From: Brienomyrus brachyistius
Taxonomy: Eukaryota > Chordata > Actinopteri > Osteoglossiformes > Mormyridae
Direction: 5' to 3'
Assembly (NCBI RefSeq): GCF_023856365.1
Contig: NW_026042393.1
Location: forward strand, 372,001-436,000
Length of the DNA stretch: 64,000 bases
This document shows positions 12,206 to 24,612 of the stretch, piece by piece (the first letter of the stretch is position 1; each line of letters opens with the position of its first letter). The notes under the pieces are model-generated. The model worked only from the letters and a program-made list of their open reading frames with translations. It searched no databases and was not told the DNA's origin. The translations under genes and the position numbers were made by a program.

Positions 12206-13534
12206 ACAATTTTGTCTGTTTATGAAAAAGACAGCCGTGGATTTCATTCTGAACGATTTAATTACAACTGAATGAATAATCGTTAGGGACTCAACACCTC
12301 GTGAATGACCGTGGATGAGAGCAGTGTTTCGCCAAAGACATGGGGGCCCTTTCCAGTGTGCAAACTCACCTCCACAGGAAATGACACCCAAAGTCGGCAT
12401 GTGCCCCCATGCTGCAGCTCTGCATTGTGGGTAGTCACACTCCAGCCCCCTGTCCAGGATTGGTGGCTCCTTGGGTGCGTGCTAATACTGAGCTGTGGTT
12501 GAAGAAGCACTTAGGTGTGCACTCGTTTTCTATCGTGATTACCTCGACGATCCTGTTCTGGGGGGGTGGGGGGTTCTGTCCTTTACAGACTTCCTGTAAT
12601 GATCAATCATAAAGTTAAACGGACTGGGAGGGATCAGCGGAGAGACTGTAACCTCAAGCATCTTCTAATGCAGAAAAGCTTTTCGCTGAGAGCTCTTATG
12701 TAATAGGTAGTGGCATCAATAATTAAGCACAGATTGGGTTTAATATTTAATGCTGGCGACATGTAATTTACACTTATACCCGAGAAATCACCGGGCACAG
12801 ACCAAAATAAACAAGTGTGTTTGTGCTCTAGCCAGAGCGTATCTCTGTCACGGGGCTCTCCCTGTGCGCTTCTGCGACCGCTGCCAATGAAACTGGATGT
12901 CATAGTGTGGCATGCGGCCCGTGGGGACGCCGTGTGAGGGCACTTCGGTGGACTGGCTTGTGTCGTTAGGTTGCCTCGAAAGCCCTGCTGCAAAGGGGGA
13001 GCATTTCCCACAATGCTCTGCCTGTACAGCAGAGTGTCACCACAGGAAAAGGGCCTCCACAGTTCCTGTTTCATCATCTGTATGTTTGTGAGCTTGTTAT
13101 GCTGTGTGTGTGTCTGTCCGTGTGTGTCTGTGTTTGTGTGTGTGTGTGTCTAAGAGTGGGGAACCTGCTGTCTTTAATGATGACTGAAGCACCCTCACAT
13201 TCTGTGAAAAACATCTCCTCTTTGGTTAATCCAGCCAGGAGGGGGCGGAGCCTTGTGATTGGTGTGGTGGGAATGGTGGGGGGTCAGCTGGAGCAGAGAG
13301 GTGAGGCCAACTCTCATTCAAGTGGGATGATCTGGATGGTAGACAGGCACCAAAGACTGAGCAGCATGTGAGTCTCTGGCTTTCCTCAGGCTGAATTGGA
13401 GCCGTGTAAGAACGCCTGTGATCAGAAACATGCAGAATGGAAGGGAGAGGCAGCATCTACTTCAAGCAGGTGGTCAGAGGAAGTGGGCAGAAGGAGAATC
13501 TGCCAAAATGAAACAGAGGATTTCAATTCCAGCT
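12206..13534. other. Unique sequence with AT-rich island and (GT)n tract
   Basis: The stretch 12600-12830 is AT-rich unique DNA of the type often conserved non-coding (TAATTAAG, TTTAATATTTAATG). That is only a guess without alignment. A (GT)n tract with interruptions lies at 13098-13150. No exon was recognised. Confidence 0.55.
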
Positions 13535-14100
13535 CACCTTGACCACTCATCCCAAACCAAGTAGGCTGCTCACCACAAACTCTATGGACTGTTCAGCTCG
13601 AACCATATAGAGCGCTCACCCCACACCCAATAGACCGTTCACCTTGAACCCTAGAGACTTCTCACCTCAAACTCTATAGACCGCTGACCTCAAACCCTAT
13701 GGACTGCTCAGCTTAAGCCCTTTAGACCACTCCCCTCAAACCCTATTGTCTGCTCACCACAAACCCTACGAACTACTCATCGTGAACGCTATAGACTGCT
13801 CACCTCAAGCCCTATAGTCGCTGACCTTGAACCCTATAGACTGCTCACCCCTAACCCTATAAACCACTGACCACAGAAACCTATGAACCACTCACTTCAA
13901 ACCCTATAGACCGCTCACCTCGCTATAGAACGTTGACCTCGAAACCCTATAGGCCGTTGACCTCAAACCCTATAAACCTCTCACCTCAAACTCTATAGAC
14001 CGCTGACCTCAAACCTTAAGAACTGCTCATCTTGAACCCTACAGACCAGTCAACTTGAAGCCTACAGACCACTCACCTCAAACTCTGTAGACCATTGAGC
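13535..14100. repeat. Degenerate minisatellite, about 23-24-bp unit
   Basis: Repeated core ctcaaaccctatagaccg, with ctgacc/ctcacc joints. About 24 diverged copies with many point changes. It carries AACCCTATA but is not telomeric repeat. Confidence 0.88.
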
Positions 14101-15432
14101 TTTTAAAGAGGGATATCCAAGCATATATTACCACTTCCAGCTTCAGGAGGTCTTCAGCAAGCCAGACAATTTGGAGGTGCTGCATAGTGGCATCTGTAGT
14201 GCTGGGGTGCCCCCCCTAGATTGGGCCTGACTGAAAGTTTTATGAGAGGGAAGGCCAGTGTACACTGTGGCCAGGCTGACCTGGAGCTGTCCAGCATGCA
14301 CAGCAGGCAGCCTGATTCACGAGGAGCATAATTAACAAGAAGCAGGTCAAGTGTTTATCTATAGTGCAGGGAAGCGTGAGACCTCCAGGGAAGAGGAGGT
14401 GGGGACTGGCACGGCGACGGTCACGGTCATCATCTGGTCACATTACTGCTGCCGCCCCCCTCCACATGCTCTAATTGGTATTGAGTGGAGTTAACGAGAT
14501 CTGCTGGGGGGTGGGGGGGGGTCATAAAGCCATTAACGGGTGCTTTGGGGTCCAAGCTCACGTTAACACCTCCCTGAAAGGGCAGAATGCAGCTCCTCTC
14601 CTTTCATGATGGGTGCCCCTGGGTCTTTTATTACTACATTATAAAAGTATTACTGCAGGTCACGTTTAGAAACAAAGGGGAGCCTGATATTCCACAAGGC
14701 ATGGAGGGAAAGTGGGGACAGGCTGGGAGTAATACGAGCTTCTATCCCACACAGGTGCTGGACCCTGAGAGAGCTGCACAAAAGGAGAGGAAGTCCACAC
14801 CTCGTATCGGGAAACGAGTGTGTGAAAAGGTGTCCCCCAGGCATGGAGGGGGGAGGGAGAGGGGGAGGGAGAGGGAGAGGGAGGGAGGGAGGGAGCAGGC
14901 CCATCTGCGTCCGCAGACTACCGATGGCCAGTTCTCATCCATTGTCATGTTCCACCTGAAGACACTAGAGGGCAGTGTTTGGTCTACATCAGAGCAGCTG
15001 TGTCTCACATTCATCCCGTGATGGATGTGAAAGGATCCACATCACTCCACTCGTGCCCCACATGACCCCTATGTGGGTCCCGGTCCGAATAGAGTAGATG
15101 CTTGAACACAAAGCTAGGTCTGTTAAATGCTAAATCACTCCCACAATGCACTAGAGCTTCTGTCTGGTTGTTAGGCTAGGTATCCTGTTAAAATATAAAG
15201 CCAATCAACATCTTTACTGGAAAGTTGATTAAAGTGATTGACACGCAGGGCTGATCGGCCAGAGCTGCTCATTAAATGTTTCATTTAGCTTTAATACACA
15301 TATTTACATTCCCATAAATAGATAAGAATACAACTGTGGTATTGTTTACTCGCATCACATACATTAAATCAATAAGTTTTCATACATTTTACACAGCAAT
15401 AATTAGGAAACATTTCAGAAATGCGAAACACT
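14101..15432. other. Unique sequence with purine tract and regulatory-looking island
   Basis: A G/A purine tract lies at about 14845-14897. The segments 14460-14660 and 15180-15425 look like non-coding conserved-type DNA (homeodomain-like and FOX-like cores). No exon was recognised. Confidence 0.5.
15320..15349 (+). promoter_or_regulatory. Candidate GATA-RUNX-FOX site cluster
   Basis: Within 30 bp lie AGATAAG (15320-15326, GATA), TGTGGT (15335-15340, RUNX core) and TGTTTAC (15343-15349, forkhead). They sit in an AT-rich unique island just left of the 68-bp array. The motifs are seen directly; enhancer function is inferred. Confidence 0.4.
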
Positions 15433-16875
15433 GGGTCGGAACTGGACCCAGAACAGAGATTGTCAGGCTGTATAAAGCCTCCTCACAGTGACACCGTACC
15501 GGATCAGAACTGGGCCCAGAATAGAGACTGTCAGGCTGTATAAAGCCTCCTCACAGTGACACCGTACCGGATCAGAACTGGGCCCAGAATAGAGACTGTC
15601 AGGCTGTAGAAAGCCTCCTCACAGTGACACCGTACCGGATCAGAACTGGGCCCAGAACAGAGACTGTCAGGCTGTACAAAGCCTCCTCACAGTGACACCG
15701 TACCGGGTCAGAACTGGGCCCAGAACAGAGACTGTCAGGCTGTACAAAGCCTCCTCACAGTGACACCGTACCGGATCAGAACTGGGCCCAGAACAGAGAC
15801 TGTCAGGCTGTACAAAGCCTCCTCACAGTGACACCGTACCGGGTCAGAACTGGGCCCAGAACAGAGACTGTCAGGCTGTACAAAGCCTCCTCACAGTGAC
15901 ACCGTACCGGGTCAGAACTGGACCCAGAACAGAGACTGTCAGGCTGTACAAAGCCTCCTCACAGTGCCACCGTACCGGGTCAGAACTGGGCCCAGAACAG
16001 AGACTGTCAGGCTGTACAAAGCCTCCTCACAGTGACACCGTACCGGATCAGAACTGGGCCCAGAACAGAGACTGTCAGGCTGTACAAAGCCTCCTCACAG
16101 TGACACCGTACCGGGTCAGAACTGGGCCCAGAACAGAGACTGTCAGGCTGTACAAAGCCTCCTCACAGTGACACCGTACCGGATCAGAACTGGGCCCACA
16201 ACAGAGACTGTCAGCCTGTACAAAGCCTCCTCACAGTGACACCGTACCGGATCAGAACTGGGCCCAGAACAGGGACTGTCAGGCTGTACAAAGCCTCCTC
16301 ACAGAGACACCGTACCGGGTCAGAACTGGGCCCAGAATAGAGACTGTCAGGCTGTATAAAGCCTCCTCACAGTGACACCGTACCGGGTCAGAACTGGGCC
16401 CAGAACAGAGACTGTCAGGCTGTACAAAGCCTCCTCACAGTGACACCGTACCGGGTCAGAACTGGGCCCAGAACAGGGACTGTCAGGCTGTACAAAGCCT
16501 CCTCACAGTGACACCGTACCGGGTCAGAACTGGGCCCAGAACAGAGACTGTCAGGCTGTACAAAGCCTCCTCACAGTGACACCGTACCGGGTCAGAACTG
16601 GGCCCAGAACAGAGACTGTCAGGCTGTACAAAGCCTCCTCACAGTGACACCGTACCGGGTCAGAACTGGGCCCAGAACAGAGACTGTCAGGCTGTACAAA
16701 GCCTCCTCACAGTGACACCGTACCGGGTCAGAACTGGGCCCAGAACAGAGACTGTCAGGCTGTACAAAGCCTCCTCACAGTGACACCGTACCGGATCAGA
16801 ACTGGGCCCAGAACAGAGACTGTCAGGCTGTACAAAGCCTCCTCACAGTGCCACCGTACCGGGTCAGAACTAGGC
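15433..16875. repeat. Minisatellite, 68-bp unit, about 21 copies
   Basis: The unit contains accgtaccgg(a/g)tcagaact, gggcccagaacagagactgt and caggctgtacaaagcctcct. Adjacent units are nearly identical, so the array is homogeneous. Each unit holds the perfect palindrome ctgggcccag. The first and last copies are diverged. Confidence 0.97.
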
Positions 16876-17117
16876 TCAGATGGATCTCCATGTTCCATTC
16901 AGTGTCGTCCCCTCCCCCACCCGCTGACACCTTGCATCTCTTGTCAGTAAAAATAAGATGTGAGTGAAAAACAGGCAGAGCTGTGAACTTCCTGTGACGT
17001 GCCGAACTGCCAAGCCTGACGTGTCAACCACAGCCCAACACCTCCTGGGAAGGACCACATAGAGCACACACACAGACACACAGACACACAGACACACACA
17101 CTCATCCAGACACACAA
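16876..17117. other. Unique sequence ending in a (CA)n-type tract
   Basis: Unique DNA followed by an interrupted (CA)n/(CAGA)n tract at 17058-17117. Confidence 0.7.
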
Positions 17118-17235
17118 ATTCTATATCTATATCTTCGTGGGGACTCTCCTATCATTTCTATGGGCATAACCCTAACTATGCTAACTATGCTAACTATGAT
17201 AACCCTAACCCAGCCCTAACCTAAACCTTTTGCAC
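17118..17235. mobile_element. Fragment of the 'GGGGAC-CCCTAA' fish dispersed repeat
   Basis: The stretch tcgtggggactctcc, then tttctatgggcataaccc, then repeated ctaactatg and ccctaaccc matches a widespread fish element. That element reads 'ggggac..ttccat..ccctaaccc' and is typically flanked by (CA)n. Two further copies lie at 53203-53480 and 53522-53675. Confidence 0.6.
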
Positions 17236-17848
17236 TGGCATATAGGAATCCTGCAGAGAGAGACTAGTTACAGCGTGTGTCCATCTTACTTCAGTTTTCC
17301 ACTGCAGATGAGTCGGGTCAGTAAAGGTGTTGTCGAGTTTGGAGAGTGACAGTGATGTATAACCGAAGACACGCTTATTTACTGTTCACACAGAGTATAT
17401 CATGATTTACTATGTGCTAATTTCTGCTAGCACATCTGTGACAATCGCTGTCTTATGTTTGCATCACACACTAGCGGAAGTAGCATTAGCTTGCGTAAAT
17501 TTGTACTAAAAATCCAATCTGTTCAGCCAATCTGTTCACTTTTTAAAGTAGGATACTACTAATTATAAAAAATATAAAGAATATGCCCTTCTTCCTTCAG
17601 ATAATCCATGCACAAGACACCGATATTTCCATGCATTTCGACCAGTCAGATGGTGGTTTGGTCAAGCACTGGTACAACTTGCATAATTTACAATGGAAAA
17701 CAGTTTGTGGTACGGTGTAGGTATGGCTTGGTTCTCAGTGGCATAAGGCACCATAATAAACCAAACAAAATACAAGATTTTTGGCTTTTTCCAGTTTTTG
17801 ATCATATTCAAATTTTTATAAAATTGAGGTTTCCATTGTGGAGACCTC
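17236..17848. other. AT-rich unique sequence, no gene seen
   Basis: Low-GC DNA with several TTTTTATA-like runs. Short open frames show no conserved features. Confidence 0.65.
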
Positions 17849-18740
17849 AGCACGATGGAGCCTTCAGCACGATGGGCGATGGGGCCTTCAGGACGATGAG
17901 GCCTTCAGAACGATGGGCGATGGGGCCTTCAGCACGATGGGCGATGAGGCCTTCAGCACGATGGGCGATGAGGCCTTCAGGACGATGGGCGATGAGGCCT
18001 TCAGAACGATGGGCGATGGGGCCTTCAGCACGATGGGCGATGAGGCCTTCAGCACGATGGGCGATGAGGCCTTCAGAACGATGGGCGATGAGGCCTTCAG
18101 AACGATGGGCGATGGGGCCTTCAGCACGATGGGCGATGGGGCCTTCAGCACGATGGGCGATGGGGGCTTCAGCATGATGGGAGATGAGGGCTTCACAACG
18201 ATGGGCGATGGGGCCTTCAGAACGATGGGCGATGAGGCCTTCAGCACGATGGGCGATGAGGCCTTCAGAACGATGGGCGATGGGGCCTTCAGCACGATGG
18301 GCGATGGGGGCTTCAGCACGATGGGAGATGAGGGCTTCACAACGATGGGCGATGGGACCTTCAGCACGATGGGAGATGAGGCCTTCACAACGATGGGCGA
18401 TGAGGCCTTCAGCACGATGGGAGATGAGGGCTTCACAACGATGGGCGATGGGGCCTTCAGCACGATGGGAGATGAGGCCTTCAGCACGATGGGCGATGGG
18501 GCCTTCAGCACGATGGGGCCTTCAGCACGATTGGGCCTTCAGCACGATGGGGCCTTCACAACGATGGGCGATGGGGCCTTCACAACAATGGGTGATGGGG
18601 CCTTCAGCACGATGGGGCCTTCACAACGATGGGTGATGGGGCCTTCACAACGATGGGCGATGGGGCCTTCACAACGATGGGCGATGGGGGCTTCAGCGCG
18701 AAGGGGCCTTCGGCACTATGGGCGATGGGGCCGACTGTGC
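17849..18740. repeat. Minisatellite, 24-bp unit, about 36 copies
   Basis: The unit is gcacgatgggcgatggggcc plus ttca, encoding M-G-D-G-A-F-S-T in one frame. Variants use gatgagg, agaacg and ttcacaacg. Some units are shortened to 17 bp (gcacgatggggccttca) near the right end. 24 divides by three, so one frame of about 354 codons stays open and runs into the retroposon tail at 18741. It is not a plausible gene. Confidence 0.97.
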
Positions 18741-18985
18741 TGCTGCGCCTCGTCTATGGAAATGCCCCTCCTGACACTCCGAGGGCAGCCCAGTCTACTG
18801 ACACTTTTAAAAAAGGACTTAAAACTTTTCTTTTTAGCAGATTTTGTCATTCCTAATTTTTTGCTTTACAGCTCTTTATTTTATATTGTTGAGGTTTTGT
18901 AGCACTTCGAGATTTTCTCCAAAACTGTAAAGTGCGTTATAAATAAAATGCATTATTATTATTATTATTACTACCAGAAAAATGT
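18741..18985 (+). mobile_element. 3' end of a non-LTR retrotransposon with (ATT)n tail
   Basis: A short coding remnant reads TDTFKKGLKTFLF, resembling the C-terminal end of fish LINE reverse-transcriptase proteins. It is followed by a 3' UTR-like stretch with 'tgtaaagtgcgttataaa' and 'taaaatgc', then an (ATT)n tail. It is severely 5'-truncated, and its 5' edge is the 24-bp minisatellite. The clade is not certain (L2-like suggested). Confidence 0.65.
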
Positions 18986-19149
18986 CCATGCATACACATG
19001 GGGGGTGACAAGGCAATGAAGTGCTGGATGAGATCGCTGTGTTCGCGGGGTACCAGGTTACCATACTGACCTCTGAGATAGGTGGGTTCCCGCAGCCACA
19101 GAGACATGGTAGCTGGATCCACCATTCAGAGAGGCTGAGTGTCTGAGGC

Positions 19150-19318
19150 ACATGCCACAGTCCCACTCATGACCACACCCACGTCCCCCCACAGTCACAC
19201 ACACGGCCACACCCACATCCCCCCCACAGTCACACACACGGCCACACCCACAGTCACACACACGGCCACACCCACAGTCCCACTCATGACCACACCCACA
19301 GCCCCACCCACAACCTGT
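19150..19318. repeat. C-rich VNTR, about 24-30-bp unit
   Basis: Repeated cacacccacagtcacacaca and cggccacacc blocks with CCCCCC-bearing variants, about 6 copies. Confidence 0.85.
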
Positions 19319-21180
19319 CACTCAGAGTTCCTGTGGCACTCCAGAATCCTTCTATGCGAGAAAATGGGTGCAACAGCAGAAAGGCTCTGGACCCAAGTAT
19401 GGCAGCACATGCTGTCTGTTCGGGGGAGGGGGGAGGGAGGGGAAACCAAGCTTCCAGACGCACACGAGGCCTTGGAGGCAGGAAATGCTGACAGGAGCCA
19501 GACAGACCCCACCCACCGGGGGCCTCCCCCACGCTCACCCCAAGCCCGGTGCGGTCGGTGTTGGCTGGGGCATGGAGCCCTCACACAGCCCTGTCACGCT
19601 GCCGTACTTCTTCCAGTTCTTTCCTTTTCATTATGCATCCCGGGGGCCCGGCGGCGCTGCTGGCACACTCCTCGGGAGATGTGGTTTTCCCCAGATGCTC
19701 TGAAGCCCGTCGCCAGTTCCACATGAAGCCACGCTTAATTTGTGCGGTGGAGTCGGAGTAGGAGCCCCACACCCCTCCTCTCCGCTGTGGCTAGCCGCCT
19801 CCTCCGCCTTTGCGGTCGCCCACAGCTCAGAGCCTGGCGCCCATGCCGGGAGGGTGGGTGGACAGCAGCGTCAAGCTCATCCAGGGTGACCCCGTGCCCC
19901 CCTCCCACTGCCGGTTAGCTGACATCGACGAGAGGAAACACGACTGGTTCACCTCGGCCCGGTCTCTCCATCATTCTCACTGCCGTTATCTGTTTCTCCA
20001 TCATGCCTCCTGCCATTCTCTGTCTCCATCACCCTTCCTGCAATTCTCTCTTCCACTCTCTCTCTGCATGCCCTTCTCTGTCCCTGTCTTCCCTATCACC
20101 TTCCTCTCCTGCAGGCTCAGGTGTCAATTCTCAACTCCATCCTGTAACTCAGACAAGACTGCAGCAACCTCCCATAACAGCCAGGGGGACACTGACCAGT
20201 TGGTATCAAAGACAGGGGCTCAGTGTGTCATGCTCGGACCTGCAACCAAGGACCGGGGACCTCAAAGAGGCAATCAAATGACAGGACAGGCGTGGAAACA
20301 CAGAAAGTCAAAGGTCAGGAAAAGCTGGGTGTCCCCATTGAGGAGATGGTTTTAGAGTGACCCCATACCATGGACACACACAGTGCTTGGGCCATATGCT
20401 CCCTATCCAGCATGCATCTGTGCTGCTCACAGTAGAACTTGACTACCACCGACCTCCGATGTCACGCTGAGAGGAGATGGAGACAGGAAGTGACCAGGAA
20501 AGAATGCCAGACATGCAGAGATGACGGGGGGCCAAGAGGTTCTGGTGAGGCCTATGGAGGCCAAAGCTCCACTGAGGTGACAGAGTCTGGGCTGATGAAT
20601 TCGCTGGCTAATGTCTATTAAGGTCTCCAGAGTGGGAAAGTGATGGATGGGGGGGCCTGTCTGATCAATAAGCTGCAGAGAACCCAGACTTTAAGGCGAG
20701 GCAAATTCACCAGGACCTCGCTGAACCCTCCGGATCCCAGCATCTGGCTCAGGGAAGGAAGCATGGGTCCCGTTCGTAAAGCACCCCCTAAGTCTCATAA
20801 CATGCTTCAGAGCCCCTTGATCAATAGCATCAGCACCCCCCAGCCAGGTCTGTCCATAGGGGGTAGGGCTCGACACTGTAAAGGATGATGAGAGCATGAA
20901 ACATTGCATTGACAGCCTTTGGTGTCATCTGCAATGGGGGGCTCCCTGTGGGCCCCCAGGAACACAGAGGTCTGTGGAACAATGGTGTGTTCAGCCAGTC
21001 CTCTGGGTAGGCTCAGGAACATTAATATTTAAGGGGAAACATGGGACCATACAGCCGAGAGCTTGAAGCGCACATCATCAGCTCCACCCCCACAGTAAGC
21101 GAGCTCACGGGTGTACCCTCCCCCTCCAGCCCACAGATGTTTTGCCTTTACCCATAATGACTTCCAGATGTGGCATCCAG
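19319..21180. other. Unique GC-rich sequence, no gene recognised
   Basis: Unique DNA. The segment 19540-19940 is fairly CpG-rich and contains open frames without recognisable domains. The stretch 19960-20110 is T/C-rich with loose ccatcat/tctctc repetition. I could not support an exon here. Confidence 0.55.
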
Positions 21181-21486
21181 GGCTGGACAGTGCTGGATGG
21201 GGTGGAGCAGGGCAGGGCTGGATGGGGTGGGGCGGGGCAGGGCGGGGCTGGATGGGGTGGGGCAGGACAGGGCTGGATGGGGCAGGGCAGGGCTGGATGG
21301 GGTGGGGCAGGGCAGAGTGGGGCTGGATGGAGTGGGGCAGGACAGGGCTGGATGGGGTGGGGCAGAACAGGGCTGGATGGGGCAGGGCAGCGCTGGATGG
21401 GGTGGGGCAGGGCAGGGTGGGGCTGGATGGGGTGGGGCAGGACAGGGCTGGATGGGGTGGGGCAGAACAGGGCTGGATGGGAGCAA
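21181..21486. repeat. G-rich minisatellite, about 25-bp unit
   Basis: Repeated ctggatggggtggggcagg and acagggctggatggggcagg, about 12 copies, G-rich on the + strand throughout. A second-level period is visible: the block with agagtggggctgg recurs. Confidence 0.93.
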
Positions 21487-21535
21487 GGCAGCCCCATTTT
21501 TCCAAAATTCCAGTTCTTGATTTGTACCAGGGTTA

Positions 21536-21990
21536 TGGTTAGGGTTAGGGTTGAGTTAGGATTGGGACAGTCCTGGAGGTTGGATTAGGGTCGAGTTAGG
21601 ATTGGGTTAGGATTAGGACAGACCTGGAGGTTGGGTTAGGGTCGAGTTAGGATTGGGTTAGGATTAGGACAGACCTGGAGGTTGGGTTAGGGTCGAGTTA
21701 GGATTGGGTTAGGATTAGGACAGACCTGGAGGTTGGGTTAGGGTCGAGTTAGGATTGGGTTAGGATTAGGACAGACCTGGAGGTTGGGTTAGGGTCGAGT
21801 TAGGATTGGGTTAGGATTAGGACAGACCTGGAGGTTGGGTTAGGGTCGAGTTAGGATTGGGTTAGGATTAGGACAGACCTGGAGGTTGGGTTAGGGTCGA
21901 GTTAGGATTGGGTTAGGATTAGGACAGACCTGGAGGTTGGGTTAGGGTCGAGTTAGGATTGGGTTAGGATTAGGACAGACCTGGAGGTTG
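21536..21990. repeat. Minisatellite, 51-bp unit, rich in TTAGGG-like motifs
   Basis: The unit contains acagacctggaggttgggtt, agggtcgagttaggattggg and ttaggattagg, about 8 copies. It starts in ggttagggttagggttg. It is not true telomere repeat, but most of the unit is TTAGG(G/A)TT-like. It could have grown out of the (CCCTAA)-like part of the dispersed element at 17118. Confidence 0.95.
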
Positions 21991-22960
21991 TGATCTTTAT
22001 GCAGCCCCAGGAAAGAGCGCCAGCCTGGTTCTCCTCTGCCTTTGGCCTTCATCCTCTCCACTTCTCTTCCATCACTCTTTGACCAATAGGCAGGTGACAC
22101 CTCCTTTAAAACATACAGAGGTAGCAATGGTGGGGCATCCTTTCAGTCGCCATGGAGTCCTTTCTGTGTTTCTCCTTACTGTATGAATCAAAACATCACA
22201 ATCAGTTGAAAACATCCAAATAAAGCTGAAAAGTAATTACAATACTATTAATAAAGTAAAAGGTGTGTAGGGGGGCTGGGGGGGTTGTCACTATTGATTT
22301 ATCACTGCTTTCCTTGGCCTCTCTGCTAATAGAATTGAGATCCAGGAAGTAAGTTAATGTAGCCGACAGCGATACAGGAATTTAATCTCCTGGCTGCTCT
22401 CTATCTCTGCTGTCAGGGGGATAAATAGTAAATCAATCCCGGTCCCATCCGGTGCAGGTGAAACTGGGGGGGGTGGGAGGGGGGGCACTGGTAAAAAGAA
22501 CATAAATGTTGTGTCTCCCCAGGTGTCAATGCTGGGCCACAGCTGATAGAGGGCGCTCATGCGCGGCCCCCCCATGTGTTTACACAGTTGGGGCATGGGG
22601 GGTACCCCTGGTGGCAGCCCTGGAGCACAGAGACGTAGGATCGAGGCCCTGGGTGGCCACCACCCAGGCCGGCATGGTGTGTGGCACGGCCACATACCGG
22701 CCGTAGTCACATGACCTCCATGGCAGACACCCCCAGCCCCCAACAACGCCCAACTGGACTTCCGGAACAAGGTGGTGGGGGGGCAAACAGCGTGTACAGC
22801 CAGCTCCAACCATGTAAAGGCAGGCGCCCTGAGCGTACCTCAGCATGGAAAGGGATCTGCTGCTTATTAAACACATGAGTGACGTGCTTATTTTAGCTCC
22901 CTAATTATAGGGGCTCACTGTGTGGGCTGCTGGGACATAAGAAGCTGCTCCAGATTGCAG
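21991..22960. other. Unique sequence, no gene seen
   Basis: Unique DNA with AT-rich segments at 22180-22260 and 22860-22910 and G-rich runs near 22260-22290 and 22460-22490. Confidence 0.6.
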
Positions 22961-24440
22961 ACAGGGACACGCTGTCCTCAGGGATGCACTGTCCATCAGA
23001 GCGCAGGCGGGTAAACGCAGAGAGCACTATTCACTGGAGCTGAGATGGGGACATGCTGTCCTCAGGGAGCACCGTCCATCAGAGCGCAGGCGAGTATACG
23101 CAGAGAGCACTATTCACTGGAGCTCAGATGGAGACATGCTGTCCTCAGGAAGCGCTGTCCATCAGAGCGCAGGCGGGTATACGCAGAGAGTGCTATTCAC
23201 TGGCGCTCAGATGGAGACATGCTGTCCTCAGGGAGCGCTGTCCATCAGAGCGCAGGCAGGCATACACAGAGAGCGCTATTCCCTGGCGTTCAGATGGATA
23301 CATGCTGTCCTCAGGGAGTGCTGTCCTCTGATGCACAGATGAGGACATACTGTCCACTGAGAGCACTGTCCACGGCACACAGATGGGGACACGCTGTCCT
23401 CAGGGAGCGTTGTCCATCAGAGCGCAGGCAGGTAAACGCAAAGAGCACTATTCACTGGAGCACAGATGGGGACACGCTTTCCTCAGGGAGCGCTGTCCAT
23501 CAGAGCGCAGGCGGGTAAACACAGAGAGCACTATTCACTGGAGCTCAGATGGAGACACGCTGTCCTCAGGGAGCGCTGTCCATCAGAGCGCAGGCGGGTA
23601 TACGCAGAGAGTGCTATTCACTGGCACTCAGATGGAGACATGCTGTCCTCAGGGAGCGCTGTCCATCAGAGCGCAGGCGGGTTTACGCAGAGAGTGCTAT
23701 TCACTGGAGCTCAGATGGAGACACGCTGTCCTCAGGGAGCGCTGTCCATCAGAGTGCAGGCGGGTATATGCAGAGAGTGCTATTCACTGGAGCTCAGATG
23801 GAGACACGCTGTGCTCAGGGAGCGCTGTCCATCAGAGTGCAGGCGGGTATACACAGAGAGCGTTATTCACTGGCGCTCAGATGGAGACATGCTGTCCTCA
23901 GGGAGTGCTGTCAATCAGAGCGCAGGCGGGTATACGCAGAGAGTGCTATTCATTGGAGCTCAGATGGGGACACGCTGCCCTCAGGGAACGCTGTTCATCA
24001 GAGCGCAGGCGGGTAAACGCAGAGAGCACTATTCACTGGAGCTCAGATGGAGACATGCTGTCCTCAGGGAGCGCTGTCCAGCAGAGCGCAGGCGGGTATA
24101 CGCAGAGAGTGCTATTCACTGGAGCTCAGATAGAGACACGCTGTCCTCAGGGAGCGCTGTCCATCAGAGTGCAGGCGGGTATACGCAGAGAGTGCTATTC
24201 ACTGGAGCTCAGATGGAGACACGCTGTCCTCAGGGAGCGCTGTCCATCAGAGCGCAGGTGGGTATACGCAGAGAGTGCTATTCACTGGAGCTCATATGGA
24301 GACACGCTGTCCTCAGGGAGCGCTGTCCACTGGAGCACACACAGGGACACAGAAGAAGCACTGTCCACCGACACACAGATGGGGACGTGCTGTTCACAGG
24401 GAGCACAGTCCACTGGAGTGCAGACAGAAACACAATGTCC
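22961..24440. repeat. Minisatellite, 83-bp unit, about 16-17 copies
   Basis: The unit contains gctgtccatcagagcgcagg, cgggtatacgcagagagtgc, tattcactggagctcagatg and gagacacgctgtcctcaggg. Copies at both ends (22961-23050; 23330-23400; 24330-24440) are diverged or partial. The stop-free unit explains overlapping open frames of about 400 codons. Confidence 0.96.
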
Positions 24441-24469
24441 TCAAGGAGCTTTCAAGCTTATTCTATCTC

Positions 24470-24612
24470 TGTGTCTCTCCTTTCCCTCTCTTTTTCTCTC
24501 TTCTCCCTGTCTCTCTCTCTTCCCATCTCTCTCCCTCTCACTCGCCCTTCCCTCTCTCTTCCTGTCTCTCTCTCCCTTCCCTCTTTCTCTCTGGCTTTCC
24601 TCTCTCTAATGC
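24470..24612. repeat. Pyrimidine (CT)-rich tract
   Basis: Nearly continuous tctctcc/ctttccctc sequence on the + strand directly after the 83-bp array. Confidence 0.9.

Noticed and set aside
15433..16875. CRISPR-like regular repeats (also 39003-40008)
   Set aside because: The whole 68-bp unit is conserved, with no unique spacers. These are vertebrate minisatellites.
19810..20355. Open frame of about 181 codons in unique GC-rich DNA
   Set aside because: No recognisable domain, low-complexity T/C-rich middle, and no splice or conservation evidence available.
21536..21990. True interstitial telomere
   Set aside because: Exact TTAGGG tandem copies are only two or three in a row; the repeating unit is 51 bp.
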